In this document: positions 17,192 to 30,400 of the stretch, one piece after another
Layout of the letters: each line of letters starts with the position of its first letter
Numbering within the stretch: position 1 is the first letter of the stretch
NCBI GenBank assembly: GCA_020226215.1
Contig: CM035233.1
Span: 72,917,317 to 72,981,316, forward strand
Source of the DNA: Sindora glabra
Taxonomy: Eukaryota > Streptophyta > Magnoliopsida > Fabales > Fabaceae
Direction of reading: 5' to 3'
Length of the DNA stretch: 64,000 nucleotides
The notes under the pieces: model-generated
The model's database searches: none
Told to the model about the DNA's origin: nothing
The model's input: only the letters and a program-made list of their open reading frames with translations
Position numbers and translations under genes: made by a program

Positions 17192-19562
17192 ATGATTTTT
17201 GCTCGGATTCTCTCCCCGTCTTTCTTAATTTTCACATATCTCTGCTATCACACAATTCATGGCAGATCTCATAGTCACAAAAACAAGCAAAAGCAGCATT
17301 TGTATCCCATATCCCATATTTCAATGCCACCTTCTCAGGCACCTGAACATGAGGCTGTTAGCCCAAGCCCTCCTAATGGAGGGCCTCCTGTTTTTGATGT
17401 GAGAACCTTTGGTGCTGTTGGAGATGGTGTATCTGATGACACACAAGCATTCAAGTTGGCTTGGGACACAGCTTGCCAATCCCAAGAGTCTGCAATTCTC
17501 CTTGCTCCAAATGGTTATACTTTCATAATACAATCCGCAATATTCACTGGGCCTTGTAAATCTGATGTCACTTTCACGGTATAGTCAACCTCAGAACCCT
17601 GTTTAGTAATGCTAACGACAACTATTTTGATTTATGTAGAATCACACGCTGCACATTTTATAGAATCTGAATAAGTGGGACCATTTTGTATTAGATTCTT
17701 TCAACTATGCAGTAAGAGTAACTGAAAATGAATGTAACTACCGTTCCCCAATATTATATGCATATTTTCATCTTTGGTTGAAATTTCATGGTTCTTCACC
17801 ATTTTTCTTTTTTTCTTTTTCTCTTTTTTTGGGTTGGATGGTATAAGATTGATGGTACTGTTTCGGCACCTGATGGACCTGGTTCGTGGCCAACAAACAA
17901 CAGCAAGAGACAATGGCTAGTTTTCTACAGAATAAATGGGCTTTCAGTTCAAGGGGTCGGTCTTTTTGATGGCAGAGGAGAGAAATGGTGGAATCTGCCT
18001 TGTAAACCTCATAAAGTAAGCATTTTTCTTACTTTTTATCATCCTTAGGCAATAATACCCTTCAGCTCTGTTACTGAATTCTAAATGGAACAGAGAATCA
18101 ATGGAACAACACAGCCTGGTCCATGCGATAGCCCAGTTGTAAGTGGCAGAAACAGTATAAACTTGAAAGCTTTAAGAATTTTGCAATTAAAACTTTTCAA
18201 GTGAATAACCTGACAATCATTGAATCCTTTGATGCAGGCCATCAGATTCTTCATTAGCTCCAATTTGACTGTTCAAGGAATTCAAATCAAGAACAGCCCT
18301 CAATTCCATTTCAGGTTTGATGGATGTCAAAACGTTCATGTAGAAAGGCTAACCATTAAATCACCTGCTAACAGTCCCAACACTGACGGCATTCACATCG
18401 AGAACACAAAAGAAGTCAAAATATACAATTCAATCATATCCAATGGTAGTTTTTATAAATTCTCAAATCAAAACAATGTTGTCTTGTTTCTCTTTACTCT
18501 GGAAGCCAAAAATGCTTCTCTGTTTGCAGGAGATGACTGCGTGTCAATTGGAGCTGGTTGTCATAACGTGGACATAAGGAATATAACTTGCGGTCCAAGT
18601 CACGGAATAAGGTACATGATCCCTACCTAGATGAAAAACTGTGTGTCAATACTTATCTTCCATCCCTTAACTATGTGTCACATTGTTGGCTATATATTCA
18701 AAATAATTTTGCTTGCATCGGAATAACAAAGGCTGTCCAGTAAGGCCAAAAAGAACAAAGAACATCCTGTTTACTATGTTTTTCTGCAGCATGATACATT
18801 CTACTTTTGGATGTTTCCATGAAGTCCAATATTTTTTCAAGGAAGACAGCTATTAACTCTATATTTACACAAGAAAGAAAAGAAAAAGGGAGGAAGGGTT
18901 GACCGGAAACTGCTAGTTGCACTTTTCCAAGATTAAAATTAGATCTTCTTCACTATTTTCTCCAATTAGTGGTTTTTTTGCGTTGCATTATGTAAATAAA
19001 ATTGCACTGCAGATTCATCTCGACATGTTTTCCTCTGTGCAGCATTGGCAGCCTTGGAAATCACAATTCTCGAGCCTGTGTTTCAAACATAACAGTCACT
19101 GATTCAGTTATAAAGCACTCGGACAATGGAGTTCGGATAAAGACATGGCAGGGAGGAGCAGGATCTGTGTCTAATGTGACCTTCAACAATATTCACATGG
19201 ACACAGTCCGAAACCCAATAATCATAGATCAATACTACTGCCTCTCCAAGAACTGCCTGAACCAGACTTCTGCTGTTTTCATTTCAGATATCATCTATTC
19301 AAACATAAAAGGTAATTATGATGTGAGAAGCCCTCCGATGCGTTTTGCGTGCAGTGATTCGGTTCCCTGCACAAATATCACACTAGCTGAAGTGGAGCTG
19401 CTTCCAACACAAGGCCAGATTTTGGCCAGCCCATTTTGCTGGAATGCCTATGGAACTATGCAGACACTTACAATTCCACCTGCGTTTTGCCTTTTAGAGG
19501 GAACTCCACTTTCGCTGCCCCAATATGATGATGTTCGATGTCAACCAATTTATTTTGGTTAA
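17192..19562 (+). CDS. Secreted polygalacturonase (GH28 pectinase)
   Basis: Hydrolyses alpha-1,4-galacturonan in pectin and is expected in the cell wall. Six exons: 17192-17578, 17848-18015, 18094-18138, 18238-18445, 18530-18611 and 19043-19562, giving 469 residues. The ATG at 17192 was chosen because it starts a good signal peptide ([19 protein letters not shown]). The frame extends upstream to 17156 but without an ATG. A His/Lys- and Pro-rich stretch (residues about 27-65) precedes the catalytic beta-helix, as in the At1g48100-like plant branch. The GH28 signatures are all present: [24 protein letters not shown] (split by intron 5) and RIKTW, so the enzyme should be active. Several N-glycosylation sequons occur near the end. 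The sub-branch assignment is from remembered similarity. Confidence 0.95.
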
Positions 19563-20067
19563 GAGAAGGGTGTTTGGTACTCTTGTATTGGATGAATCAA
19601 ATGGTCATTTTTAACCATGCCAGTAAGAGAAGTTCAATTAATATCACAACGCAGTAAAAGTTGATTGTTAAAATTGTCCTTTTTTTAAAAACTAAAGTTA
19701 TGAAAGTTGTGCATATTGGTCTTGATCTAGGGCTGAAATATTGAATTATGTAATGGTGTAATGAGAGAACTAGCTGGCATCTTGATGAGGAACCAAACCA
19801 TGCAATTGCAAATTCGCATTACTTTTACTGCCTAGATTCTAAAGTTCTATATCACATTTATGGCCAATTTTTGTAAATTCATCTGCCGTGTCTATAAAGA
19901 GGTTTGGCAACATGACCCAGAATTAGGAACGGAAGAATGGTGGAACGCACAGGAAAAATTGGGTGAAATTAAGGTTAAGATAACAACTGCCCTATTTGAA
20001 ATCACTTTTGTGTAAATGGGCACTTATTTTGCTGGTTAAAGTGATGAATGAGTTTTCATCTAGAATA

Positions 20068-20130
<63 letters not shown>

Positions 20131-21583
20131 TAGTAATGGTAGAAGTAATATTTCATTTAATACACATATGTATGGTCCTTCATTTGAATCTCACATAAAG
20201 TGAAGCTTTTAAAATATCAATAAATGCCATAATATTTCTAAAGTAGGGGCGAATGATTACTTTAATAATAGGAGAAGGGTGATTTGTTAACTAGAAAGAC
20301 TTAAAATGAAAAAAAGAAAAAAGAGATAATTTGTGATCCATACCTTTCTCTTTCGCTATCAATGTTTTATGCCAATGCTTTGCCACTTAGTCGGTGTATA
20401 ATTAAGCCCCCTGTTAAACGCCAAGCATTCAAATCAGTGGCCACCTTTGGCGAAAATGTCACTTATTGTGGCTCAATTCAAGTTTAATTGATTGCTCATT
20501 TGATTTTGAATCTAAAATTCTGACCACATATTGAGTCCTGGGCTGCTCTCTTCACTTTCTTTTTTTGAAAAATATTGTACAAAAATGAGTTCAGAAATTA
20601 ATTTTTAAATTTTTTATATTTATTAAATTAAATTTTATAAATTTACCTATTATCTTATATTTGGTAATAATTTTTAATTTTATTCAAAATTTAATTTTAA
20701 CTCTTATTTTCAATACATATATTATTCTTATTATTATTATTTTTACTGGTATCGAAAAAGAGAGATGCCAGAAGCCTCCTGCTTGATAATTTTCACGCTG
20801 CGCTGGCAATCATTTAATGAAGAGGGCTCCCTATTTGTGTTATTCACCCCAAAATATCCATCAGCAATGGAACACCTGAGCCAAAAACTTGGTAGTTCCA
20901 TTCTCGTCCTTGATCGGCCTAAGATGGATTGTACAATAAGGGTTATTCCTCAAATCCTTTGATTTTTCTTCTTTAATTCTTTTGATTTCGCAAATGTGGG
21001 GCGAGAGATTTCACTGTCCTCAATGAAACAATTTCCACACTCGGATTGATTCAACTCGTGTTTGTGAGAGCACCACTTAACTTGTTTATCAATAACTCAC
21101 TGTGAATTTGTATATATAAACCCTTTCCAAGCAATGTGAAATTTTAAGAAATACAATTATAAAAACCTTTTCAAGTATCTTTACACTTGTTCAACTGAAA
21201 TTCATTTTCCCAGAGAACAGCTTCAACAATCAATTGGAAAAAACCACTGAAATTCTTTTCGACCTCAGTTTAATCACATGCCAAATGGATACAATTTATT
21301 CGAAAATACGTCACGAAGCAAATTACGAGCAATGTTGAAGCGAGTATTCATAATGCAACATGGGAGATGTCATTTGCTGAAACCTTTAATCAGAAACATC
21401 TACTGATTGAAGCAGATGCCTCTGCTACATATGCACCTTTCTTTGAGAAAAACAATTTCCACTAAATACAACATCTTTCTTATTGTAACATTTCACTCAA
21501 GGTGCATTCATCTGCTCTCAAAAGCATGCCGACAGCAGAACAATTATGAGAGCTCCAACATACGAAGGTCCGAGCGGATGATA
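19563..21583. other. Convergent spacer between polygalacturonase and peptidase genes
   Basis: Holds the 3' ends of both genes and no further gene that I recognise. The open frame at 20765-20962 has no identifiable domain. A microsatellite lies at about 20069-20130. Since the genes converge, no promoter is needed here. Confidence 0.5.
20069..20130. repeat. (ATT)n microsatellite
   Basis: About 20 uninterrupted ATT units, directly visible. It lies between two convergent genes and is likely to be length-variable among individuals. Confidence 0.97.
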
Positions 21584-22864
21584 CTAACATACGGAAACAA
21601 GTACCTCTAACAAGGACGCAGTGAACTGCATTTGGGTCTCCTCATCAATAGTCAAGAAGAGTGGCACATGCACAAACAGAGACTTGATCCCATTCTGCTC
21701 AGCAAAACGAAGGGAATGATAGTAAACGTAATTGCACACAAACCTGCCTGCATCATCGGATGTCATAACATCATAACCCTTATTTGCTAAGGCATTGCTG
21801 ATCTGCTCTACAGGAAGGCAAGTCTGCACAAAATCATATGATAGAGCAAGCAGCTTAAAAAATAGCAGGAATCAATCAAAGTAAGCTGCCACTTCATGGT
21901 TGTCAAAGCGAGAGCAAGCAGCTTAAAAATTTTGCAGCAATACAAAATTAATGCTGTTCTCGGAAAAGTCGGTAGGGAACAAACATAGAATACAATTTAC
22001 CTTTCTTGTCCGAGAAATCCCACCATCAGATGGAACGATGGGGACTTTCTGCAATACACATTGTGGACATTCAGAGAATAAGAGCGGACGACTGGATAGA
22101 AATCTAATGATTCAGTGAAACCAAATTCAACAGGCATCCAATATGTTCTGATCTAACCTGAGGTTTCCATCCCATTTCATCCGGGCAACGGAAAGTTGCC
22201 TCATTGACAGCTTGATGCTCTATAGCAAACCTTGCTGCACCGCTGTTAACCCCAAAGTGAAGCTGAAATAAATGGAAAGAATCAGTCAACTGAGTACCTT
22301 TCACATTCTCCACTGGGTTCTTATGTCTAAGGCATGGTCATATGACCATCAACCTATCACAATTGTACTGTTTAGTTCAGACTCAGAATTACTAAGAAAG
22401 AAATTCTAATGTGTGTAAGAAAGAAATTCTAATGTGAGTTTCGTTCTAGTACTATATATATTTAATTGTAAATGGCGACATAATTAATCCACTAGAATGG
22501 CAGGATACAGTAAGGTTAACCAGGAAACCAATGTAAAGGATGAATTTTTAAGCATATAATGTGAAGCTATACATTAGGTATATGAACAACCCACCCAAAT
22601 TATTTTATTAGAATTTGAAGGCTCAGTTTCTTTGGTGCTAATGGCAGATTGCAATGTCTGGTATAGGGTAACAACTGCTCCCTGACCGGCAGTCTCAAGA
22701 ATGTTGCAGCTCCCAAGAACTAAACCTTTTGGAAAACCCCTCTTCTTCATATATTCCGTTAACTTACTAACAATTGTCTCGGTTGGATTCTCTGAAACTC
22801 CATGAAATTTCTTAAAACCTGTCACATGAACTGTTACTTGTGCCGGAGGACCTTCAGACCCCAT
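21584..22864 (-). CDS. Pyroglutamyl-peptidase I (pyrrolidone-carboxylate peptidase, family C15)
   Basis: Cysteine peptidase that removes N-terminal pyroglutamate from peptides; the plant enzymes are cytosolic. Four exons on the minus strand: 22864-22595, 22262-22158, 22048-22001 and 21823-21584. They have GT-AG borders and are all phase 0, encoding 220 residues, the usual plant length. The N-terminal VTVHVTGFKKFHGVSENPTE matches the family's substrate-pocket region. HFGVNSGAARFAIEHQAVNE and CPDEMGWKPQ follow. The catalytic Cys is Cys171 in GRFVCNYVYYHSL, and the catalytic His is His193 in SLFVHVP. No stop or frameshift was found. The exon 1/2 join gives Trp-Leu where I remember Trp-Val or Trp-Ile in relatives, a mild difference. 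Confidence 0.93.
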
Positions 22865-22926
22865 TTCCCAATGATTATAAATCTCAAAATATTTATAGCT
22901 TCAAGTAGAAAGCAATAGTCAGATAC

Positions 22927-23556
22927 CTGCATTCAATGATGAGAAATTATGAGCTGAGAGCAGATGAAATTGAATCCCATTTACTATATCATAGTGCTTA
23001 TTCAAACTCAAATAAATGTAACCTCATATTATGTGCCCTGAACAATATATTAACCTTTGATTCGATAACGACAATGTTAAATATTTGATAAATTGAGAAA
23101 GAGAGAAAGAAAAAGTGAGACTCTTTCCATCCAAATAAAATGCCAACTCTAAAAGCTCAGTTGTATGACTGGCAGATAACTACCAAGCACCATAAAAAGT
23201 CGGGTTAGTCTCGCATAGCAAACAAGCTGATCGTGTGATTTCAAGTGAAAACCCAGAATTCAGTTTGGTGAGTAATACAAACAGAACAACTGGAATTCAT
23301 GACATTCGCATCTAAGAGAATTTCATAATCTTGGTAGAAATAATAGTTTCAGAGGCAGAGCACATCCTGATTACTAAATTATAAACAAAACCACCTTAAA
23401 CCCAATCACGAGAACAAAAGGATGTTTAAGAAATTTAAAATTGCATTGATCAGACAACCAAATGATCTAATTCCCAGATGTCAAAGATTACTCCGGACAG
23501 AATATAAATCATTAAAACTAAGCATTTTTTTTTAGCTGTTTTTCTTTTTCTCTTAC
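22927..23556 (-). other. Probable 5'-UTR intron of the peptidase gene
   Basis: On the minus strand a consensus donor (CAG then GTAAGA) occurs at 23557/23556, and an acceptor (AATGCAG then GTATC) ends at 22927. This would place a leader exon upstream of 23557, ending somewhere before about 23760, with the start codon 62 bases after the acceptor. Inferred from splice signals only. Confidence 0.45.
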
Positions 23557-23924
23557 CTGTAATGTTCAGAAAAAGAAACAAGAGAACACATCCACCAGTC
23601 TTATCTACTCAAAGTTGATTAACTGGCGAAGATTCCGATCAGATTTAGGGGAAAAAAAAATAAAAAAAGAGAGAGACAGAAGCAGAAGCAAAAACCGGAA
23701 AAACTAAAATAAACATGTGCGTGTCACTTTCAAACAACCAAAGCAGACCTTCTACGGTAGATTTATTAATTATTAATTATCACAATCATTATTAATATAT
23801 TTTTATTGATTAATTATAATTTAAGGATTTGGATTGCGTTAGATTATTAACAGCACTCGGCTCAATTATCGTTGGCCTTATTGCTTATCTATTTCAGATT
23901 CTTTTCATGGCTTTATAAATTGAG

Positions 23925-24093
23925 TTTAAATTTAATTTAGTTTTTGTGTAAAATATTTTATATTATTGATAAATAAGAAAAATATTATTAAAAAATTTTA
24001 ATTAGTATTATTTTTTTTAATAATTTATAAATAAATAATAATATATAATTAATTTATATTAATAAAAAATTAAATTTAAATCCTTATCAATTT
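23925..24093. mobile_element. Foldback MITE, copy 1 of a small AT-rich family
   Basis: The left arm (TTTAAATTTAATTTAG.. at about 23928) pairs in inverted orientation with the right arm ending near 24093 (TAAAAAATTAAATTTAAA). Both arms contain the TTATTGATAAATAAG / TTATAAATAAATAATAA pattern seen again at 24757-24955. Non-coding. The class is not determined. Confidence 0.5.
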
Positions 24094-24756
24094 TATATTA
24101 TTAATAATAATCATCTCGGTAGACAAAAGGCATCGTATGAAATCAAAGTATGCAAAAGAATAACAAAGCCTTGACTTTTGTTAATTTCCTTTGTTTTCAG
24201 TTTCCCAATGCGATGATTACTCTTTAATTTATTATTCTTTTTCATGCCACAGAACCTTCAATCTTATAAATTTGCCAAGTGTAAATTCGAGTTGAATATG
24301 AGGAGAAATTATATTAGCACTTTTCTAATTTTACCTTAATTTATAGTCATTATGATTCAATATGTCCTCGTTGTTCTCTTAATATAAATTTATATTTTTA
24401 ATTTATGAATAATTTTTTAGAATAGAAAAGGAAAAAATTTTCTTGTATTTTCCCTGTTTAATCATGTGGTAGTTCCCTAGTATTAATCTATGCATCCTGA
24501 GTGGAAATAATCTATCTATTAATATGTAATAAAGAAAGATTTTAAATTTGATTAGCCTTACCGGCATAAAATGTTTTATTATTGTTGAATAAAAAAATGT
24601 CATTAAAAATGATAATTAATAATTTTTAATAATAGTAGAAGAGTTTTAATATTTTTTTATTAATACAATAATTTATGAGTAAATGATAGTGTAAAGTTGA
24701 TTTATAATTATAGTGAATTATATTTAACTTCATAAAAATATGTTTTCCTTTAGCTT

Positions 24757-24955
24757 TAAGTTTAATTTGTTATTAATATAAATTTTTTTACATTACTAAT
24801 GAATAAAAAATTAACACATCATTAAAAAATTAAAATTAATTAAAAATTGTTATTGGTAATAATAATTTTATCGGATTTTTTAATGATATGATGGCATGTG
24901 AATAAATAATAATACAAAATTAATTTACATTCACAATAAATCAAATTTATTTTTT
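24757..24955. mobile_element. Foldback MITE, copy 2 of the same family
   Basis: Arms of about 80 bp face each other. The left arm carries TTAATTTGTTATTAATATAAA and CATTAAAAAATTA; the right arm carries the inverted counterparts around TTTTTTAATGATATG and TTTACATTCACAATAAATC. A related right arm is seen at about 51909-51980, and a weaker one at about 24640-24730. The copies are near the peptidase and NIMIN genes but outside their coding regions. Confidence 0.55.
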
Positions 24956-26850
24956 TTAGTTAAGTTGAAAAAAATGTACCTTCTATTTCTTATTACATTG
25001 GAGAGATAGACACATGAATACATGTGCAGTATAATTTAAAATTATTTTCTGTATGTAATGGAACTTATAAAAATCTTATATTTTGATTCAAAACTACTTA
25101 AACTACTTGTTGATATGTTACGAAAAGAAATTATAGTAAAGTCCAAGAATGCAAATCTCTTAGTATGTTGTACATAGAGATGGGAGGATTAGTATCCAAC
25201 ACTTTTAAAGAAGGTAAGAGATGTATAGATTAGCTAATAAATTATAATTTATTAAGGGATTAAGAATTAAAAAAGATTAGTCAATTTCTTGATAGATATC
25301 TGTACTTTAATTTTACATAATATATAAGGGATTTTTACTCCACGTGATATTTATTTGTAATTTTTTTTTCTTTTGGGCCTAGACCCTGTCTATTTATTAA
25401 AAAAAAAATCTTATGTTTCGTGACAATAAAATAATAAAATGATAATAATATTGGCAACAGCAAAAAGAAACGGGAAATAGGTGGTTTTCTTTTTGGGTCA
25501 AATTAGTTAGTGGATGTTACTTAGAATTGGGCTTGCTAACCGGAGTTTTTATTTAGTTGAAAACGTCAGCCCAACCCCAAGCAATAAACGGCCTAGCCCA
25601 GTGAAGACCCGTCTGACTAATTGTTTTACACACCCTAGTCTTTCCTACCTCCAACTAAATACCCAGCTCACGTGGTCAGACCAGTTCGCATCCTCTGGAT
25701 TTGGTGCAAGGGTTCCCTCCCCACAGCCGCAAAAAATACTCCTTCTTGACTCTACCGCATTTCTCTAACTTATTTTAAAATAAGATTTTAATTAATAAAA
25801 AATAATAAATATTTTCAATGCATACAATGTTATTATATATAAATAAAAAATAATAATTAATACATATACATATATATAACCTAAATGAAGAATTTAATGA
25901 CAAATAATTAAAAAAACTTACTTAAATTTTGTTCGATTCCAAATATCCGCAGAGTTGACAGACGCATGGCATGTTTAAGTTGCAATAGCTTTGAAGATAT
26001 ACATGATCAGCTGAATCTCATCCCATGCATGAAGACAAGAAGCTCCTTCCCTCTTTTATAAATTCTGTGTGGCCCCTCGTCCGGAGACACTGACTTAAAA
26101 AGTATTCCCTTCATTGAATGAAGCTTCCCCCTGCAAGAAGCCAAATCAATTAATTCTTACCAAACACAACTATGACATACTTTCTGTATTAATATTACCT
26201 AACCCAAACACGTCCTTCATTCATTCACACAACATATCTTGCACCAGCTTACCAATAAGCCCTCCTTGTCAAAATTCATCGGGCAAAAAATGCAAATAAA
26301 TCTTCTAAAATATCATTTATTATCATATAATTCTCATAAAGATTCTAAATCAACAAATAAACTCTTTAATATTTTTAGAAAAGTGAAAATACTAACGATT
26401 CGATTTAAAAAAAAGGTGCATATGTTATTAATAACTATTTTTAACGTAAATTTAATCAGATTTTGAATTATATTTCTATTAAAATAAATTACTAATAATA
26501 AAAATGATTATGTATTATATTATGATATAAGAATTTTAAATAAATTATTATTGAAACTTGATTAAATTACATTTAGAGAGATAAAAAAAAATTTTATTAC
26601 TTTTTTCTTTTTCCTTTACTAAAAAATTATAAAAAATTCATAAGTGACTCATTTCTGTTTGATTCTATTTCTTTTAATTGAAAATTTGAAATTCTCACTA
26701 TTTTGAAAATTTTAAGGGATTATTTTGTAAGTTTTGAAATTTTAAGAGAATTATGTGATATTAAATCATACTTTTAACAAGTTTATCTGTGTTTTCCGTA
26801 AACTACTCATTTCTGTAAGTCTCAAGGGCATTCTGGCCAATCCATTCATC
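24956..26850. other. Intergenic, NIMIN upstream region
   Basis: AT-rich, with a less AT-rich island at about 25490-25770 that has one open frame (25514-25768) but no recognisable domain. No RNA gene was seen. Confidence 0.45.
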
Positions 26851-26856
26851 TGTTAC

Positions 26857-26881
26857 TATATAAAATCATGCCCCCTTGACC
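26857..26881 (+). promoter_or_regulatory. Candidate TATA box and W-box of the NIMIN gene
   Basis: TATATAAAA at 26857-26865, then TTGACC at 26876-26881, the core recognised by WRKY factors. The W-box lies just after the TATA box, so it may fall at or after the transcription start. NIMIN genes in Arabidopsis respond to salicylic acid, where WRKY sites are common. One short motif is weak evidence. Confidence 0.4.
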
Positions 26882-27013
26882 TCTTTTGCCAGTCCATTAA
26901 CAGGATTTAATTCGCCATACATCTTAGTGCCGAGTCATATTCGACGTATCATCAGTTTTCTATCTATATTATTTTGATTCTGATTTCTCTCCTTGATAAT
27001 CGAGAAGATCCTG

Positions 27014-27110
27014 GTAAGTTCAAAATTCATCTTGTGTTCTCTTCTCAAATATTATTATAACTTGCTTCTTCTTCTTCTTCTTCTTGTTTCTTCATTTTTG
27101 ATCTGATATA
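27014..27110 (+). other. Probable 5'-UTR intron of the NIMIN gene
   Basis: Donor CTG then GTAAGT starts near 27014. The segment ends in a long pyrimidine tract of CTT repeats (27062-27090) and an acceptor TATAG just before the ATG at 27116. The fit to an intron is good, but it rests only on splice signals. Confidence 0.45.
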
Positions 27111-27115
27111 GAAAT

Positions 27116-27481
27116 ATGGAAGGAGAAAGAAGGAAGAGGAAATTACAGAATGAAGAAGAAAATGAAGAAGAGAAGATGGAGAAGTTCTTTGCTTTGATAA
27201 AAAGTGCAAAGGATGGACGTGATCGCATCTCTAAGGAAAAGGAGCAAGAGAAGCCAAAGGTTAATGCTTCAGTTTGGAACCCAACTTTTCAACCACAAGA
27301 TTTCCTTGATTTTCAATACTTGAGCAAGACTGCTCATTCTTCAACTCCGGCCGCCGCTCCTTCTAACCTACAACCAGCAATGGACGGAGAGAAAGAAGCG
27401 TTAGAAACGGCAAAGGCCGATGATCAAGACAAAGAAATCAAAGCAAGTGATGATGTTTTGGACCTTACGCTTTCCTTGTAG
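27116..27481 (+). CDS. NIMIN-type NPR1/NIM1-interacting protein
   Basis: Small nuclear regulator that binds NPR1, the salicylic-acid receptor, and tunes PR gene expression. Single exon, 121 residues, rich in Lys, Glu and Asp. A basic start (GERRKRK, residues 3-9) could serve as a nuclear localisation signal. It is followed by the conserved block EEKMEKFFALIKSAKDGRDR (18-37), the WNPTFQPQDFLDF block in the middle, and an LxLxL EAR repression motif at the very C-terminus (LDLTL, residues 115-119). This arrangement fits NIMIN-1/NIMIN-2 proteins, and lack of coding introns is normal for them. I recognise the family from these blocks but cannot say which NIMIN subtype it is. Confidence 0.8.
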   Translation: MEGERRKRKLQNEEENEEEKMEKFFALIKSAKDGRDRISKEKEQEKPKVNASVWNPTFQPQDFLDFQYLSKTAHSSTPAAAPSNLQPAMDGEKEALETAKADDQDKEIKASDDVLDLTLSL

Positions 27482-30400
27482 TCATGTATGATGAATGTAT
27501 TCAATTCTCATCCGTTCCTTAGAAAAGAGCCACTGAGATTCTTCCAGCTGCTGCTTAATCTGTATTCAAATATAGATTTACCTAGAAAGCAAGCATTTGG
27601 TATCCGTTGGTTTTTCATAAGATATATTTTTTTTTTGCCAAAAAAATTATTTATTTATATATAAATAAAGGAACGTAATGTGTAATTATACTTTATAATT
27701 AAAAAAATACTTAAATTAGGTTAACAGTGGAAAATAATCTTATTAAACTCTTTATATTTAATATTTTATATCCAAATTATTTTTTATCATCTTAATATTT
27801 TATAATTATATTTTTATAAAAATTATTTTTTGCTAAAATAATCGTAGCCTCAGAGGAATATTACATTATCTCGAAGATATATAGCACTAGCCAAAAAATA
27901 GCTCTACCACACCATTTCAGAGCCATGATTTTCTTGAAAACATGCCAATTAACTTAAACATATTACAGCTGCTAGAACAGAAAATGCACACTACTTCTGC
28001 AGCTCTTAAATAATATGTACGAGGTGTCGTGTTCGGATCTCTCTCGATCATTAAAATTAATTTAAGAGCTGAAATTTTTTCTTAACTTATAAATCAATAT
28101 TTAACTCCTTCGCAATTAAAATAAGATAACTCAATAATCTTTTTTAATATATTAGATCATCAATTGAAACCTTAATATCAATCGACTTTCCTGCACCTTC
28201 TACAATCAATGTAGAAAAATTTTAAAATTCTCCTCTTATACATCACCTTGTAGGATAAAAATGTTGTAAAATCAGATTTTAATGCTACTATTATTTTTTT
28301 TAAAACTTTTCTCAACAACAAAACTTAATCCGAGGATCCAATTTTTCCCTCAACTTATAAATCAGTGTAGAATAACTCAATCCCTTTCATAACTAATATA
28401 AGATAACTCAAAATATGCAATTAATGCTTTTCAAATAACATCACTCTAACTAAGCATGACACTATACTCACTAGTTGCTTTTAGCAAAAACACATTTCCC
28501 AAATTCAGATACTAAATAACTTAAATGTATAATTGAATACCACCGGGAAACAGAAACCTTTAAAGTTACTCTTCTCAAAATTTTAGATTGATTTGAATTT
28601 AATTTATATTGTCAAAAACAATTAAGGGATCGGTGGAGAGGCTAAATAAAAAAAATGGAAAGATTAAAATAGGAATCTGAACGGTGAACATAGCATAATA
28701 GCCTTACAGGAATCAAAACTTTAAAAGGGCATGCAGTGCTATTGACTTTCTTAGTACTAGGCTCTATGGCATCGTAAGCTTTCACGCAGACAGCACAGCT
28801 AGACTGTGCGACTCAGTCAATTGCCATTTCTGCTGTAGGAAAAAGTTAAAAAGAAAGGGGCCCTGAGAAAAATATATTTTAATCCCAGGGCAGCAATCTT
28901 GTCTGATCAAAGGGGAAAATGAGAGGGACCTCAAAGGGTGTCCCAAAATAGTAAAATGTCTTTGTCTGGGAGTTGTCACATAAAATAACAGTTGAGATAT
29001 TTATGAGTTTCTCCGAGCGTTTGAAAAATATCTGATTCTCAAAATGGTCCTCCCAAGTTATAAACCACAGCTTGCGCCAGAAGGATAAATGATAATGCTG
29101 TGATGCAATGCCATGACATCAGAAAACCCCCCACAAATTGCATCAAAACAAGTGAATGGAGGATATGTCATATCAAAAAATGCCATTAATGTGATAAGTT
29201 CGAAAGCTTACAAACCACGATAGGCCCAGTTGTACGACATCCTTGCATTCTTGTAAAAATAAGCGCAACGCCGTAGCTGGGCCGTCCCTTTCTAGCAACT
29301 CGCTGGCGATGTTGACGCATGACATTAACTCAATATTGTTTTAGCGGTGGTAGAAGCGATGAGGCCGTCAAACTCGCCATACAAAAATTTAGAATGAGAA
29401 CAGATGTAAAAATAAATAAATTCTTCAAAATTTTATTGGTTTTTAATCATGTGTCCTGGGATCGATTCTCACACATGATGCCAATAATAAAGAAGTGCAT
29501 TAGTGGTGTATAGGAATGGCTTAATTAGAGGAAGTAAGATGAGGGTGATTCCTACTTACAAGTTAAGTTTCATATGCCTAAAAGTGTAATTATGGGTCCT
29601 AGTATTATAGATTTCAAGATGCAACACTCTTAATGTAATCTTTTGCTGGTGACAAGCGAATATGTATCTTGGCAGTTGTCAATCTCAGAGACATACTTCT
29701 TATGGTATATTTTGAAAATTTTGTATAGGCAAATCATGTCAGACAAAGAGTAGTATGTTCAATTAGTTTTTTAGGCCAAGTCATTGTTATGATGAGCATG
29801 GTCTTGTTAAGATTGTAAGCCTTTGTTAATGTTGCAACTCACCTAACCTTAATTAGCATAGAACTTATTTCCTGATTTTTCACAAATCTAACCAACTTTA
29901 TTTTGATATCATAACACAGTATTCTAGAAAGAAGAATACTATATAGACATTTTTCAATTTAACTGCAGTTAGAATTTATGTATATGAAAATATGTACAAA
30001 GTAATTTTCAAGGTACAAAACTATCTTTAATTATATTTATCTTGATTCTAGTTACTAGAAATAAGAACTAAGAAGGATTTTATTCATGGACTATTGCTGA
30101 GGATGGAGAAGCTCTTGCAAGTTAATTTGTGAAAATATTTAAATAAAAAATAAGAAGTTATAAATTCAATAAGTAAATCATCTATTTATTGGAAAACACA
30201 CACACACACATATATATAATTATACATCCTTACAATCAATGTTTCAAACATCATTCATATTTATAAAGAAAATAGAATAAACTATGTATAATATCAATAG
30301 TAATAAATAAAAATAATATATAATATCAATTGACTTTAGTGTTAAAGCTTACTTTCATGTTGCGTACTTGGTTAGCTTGCCTACTCCCTATGAGCATTTG

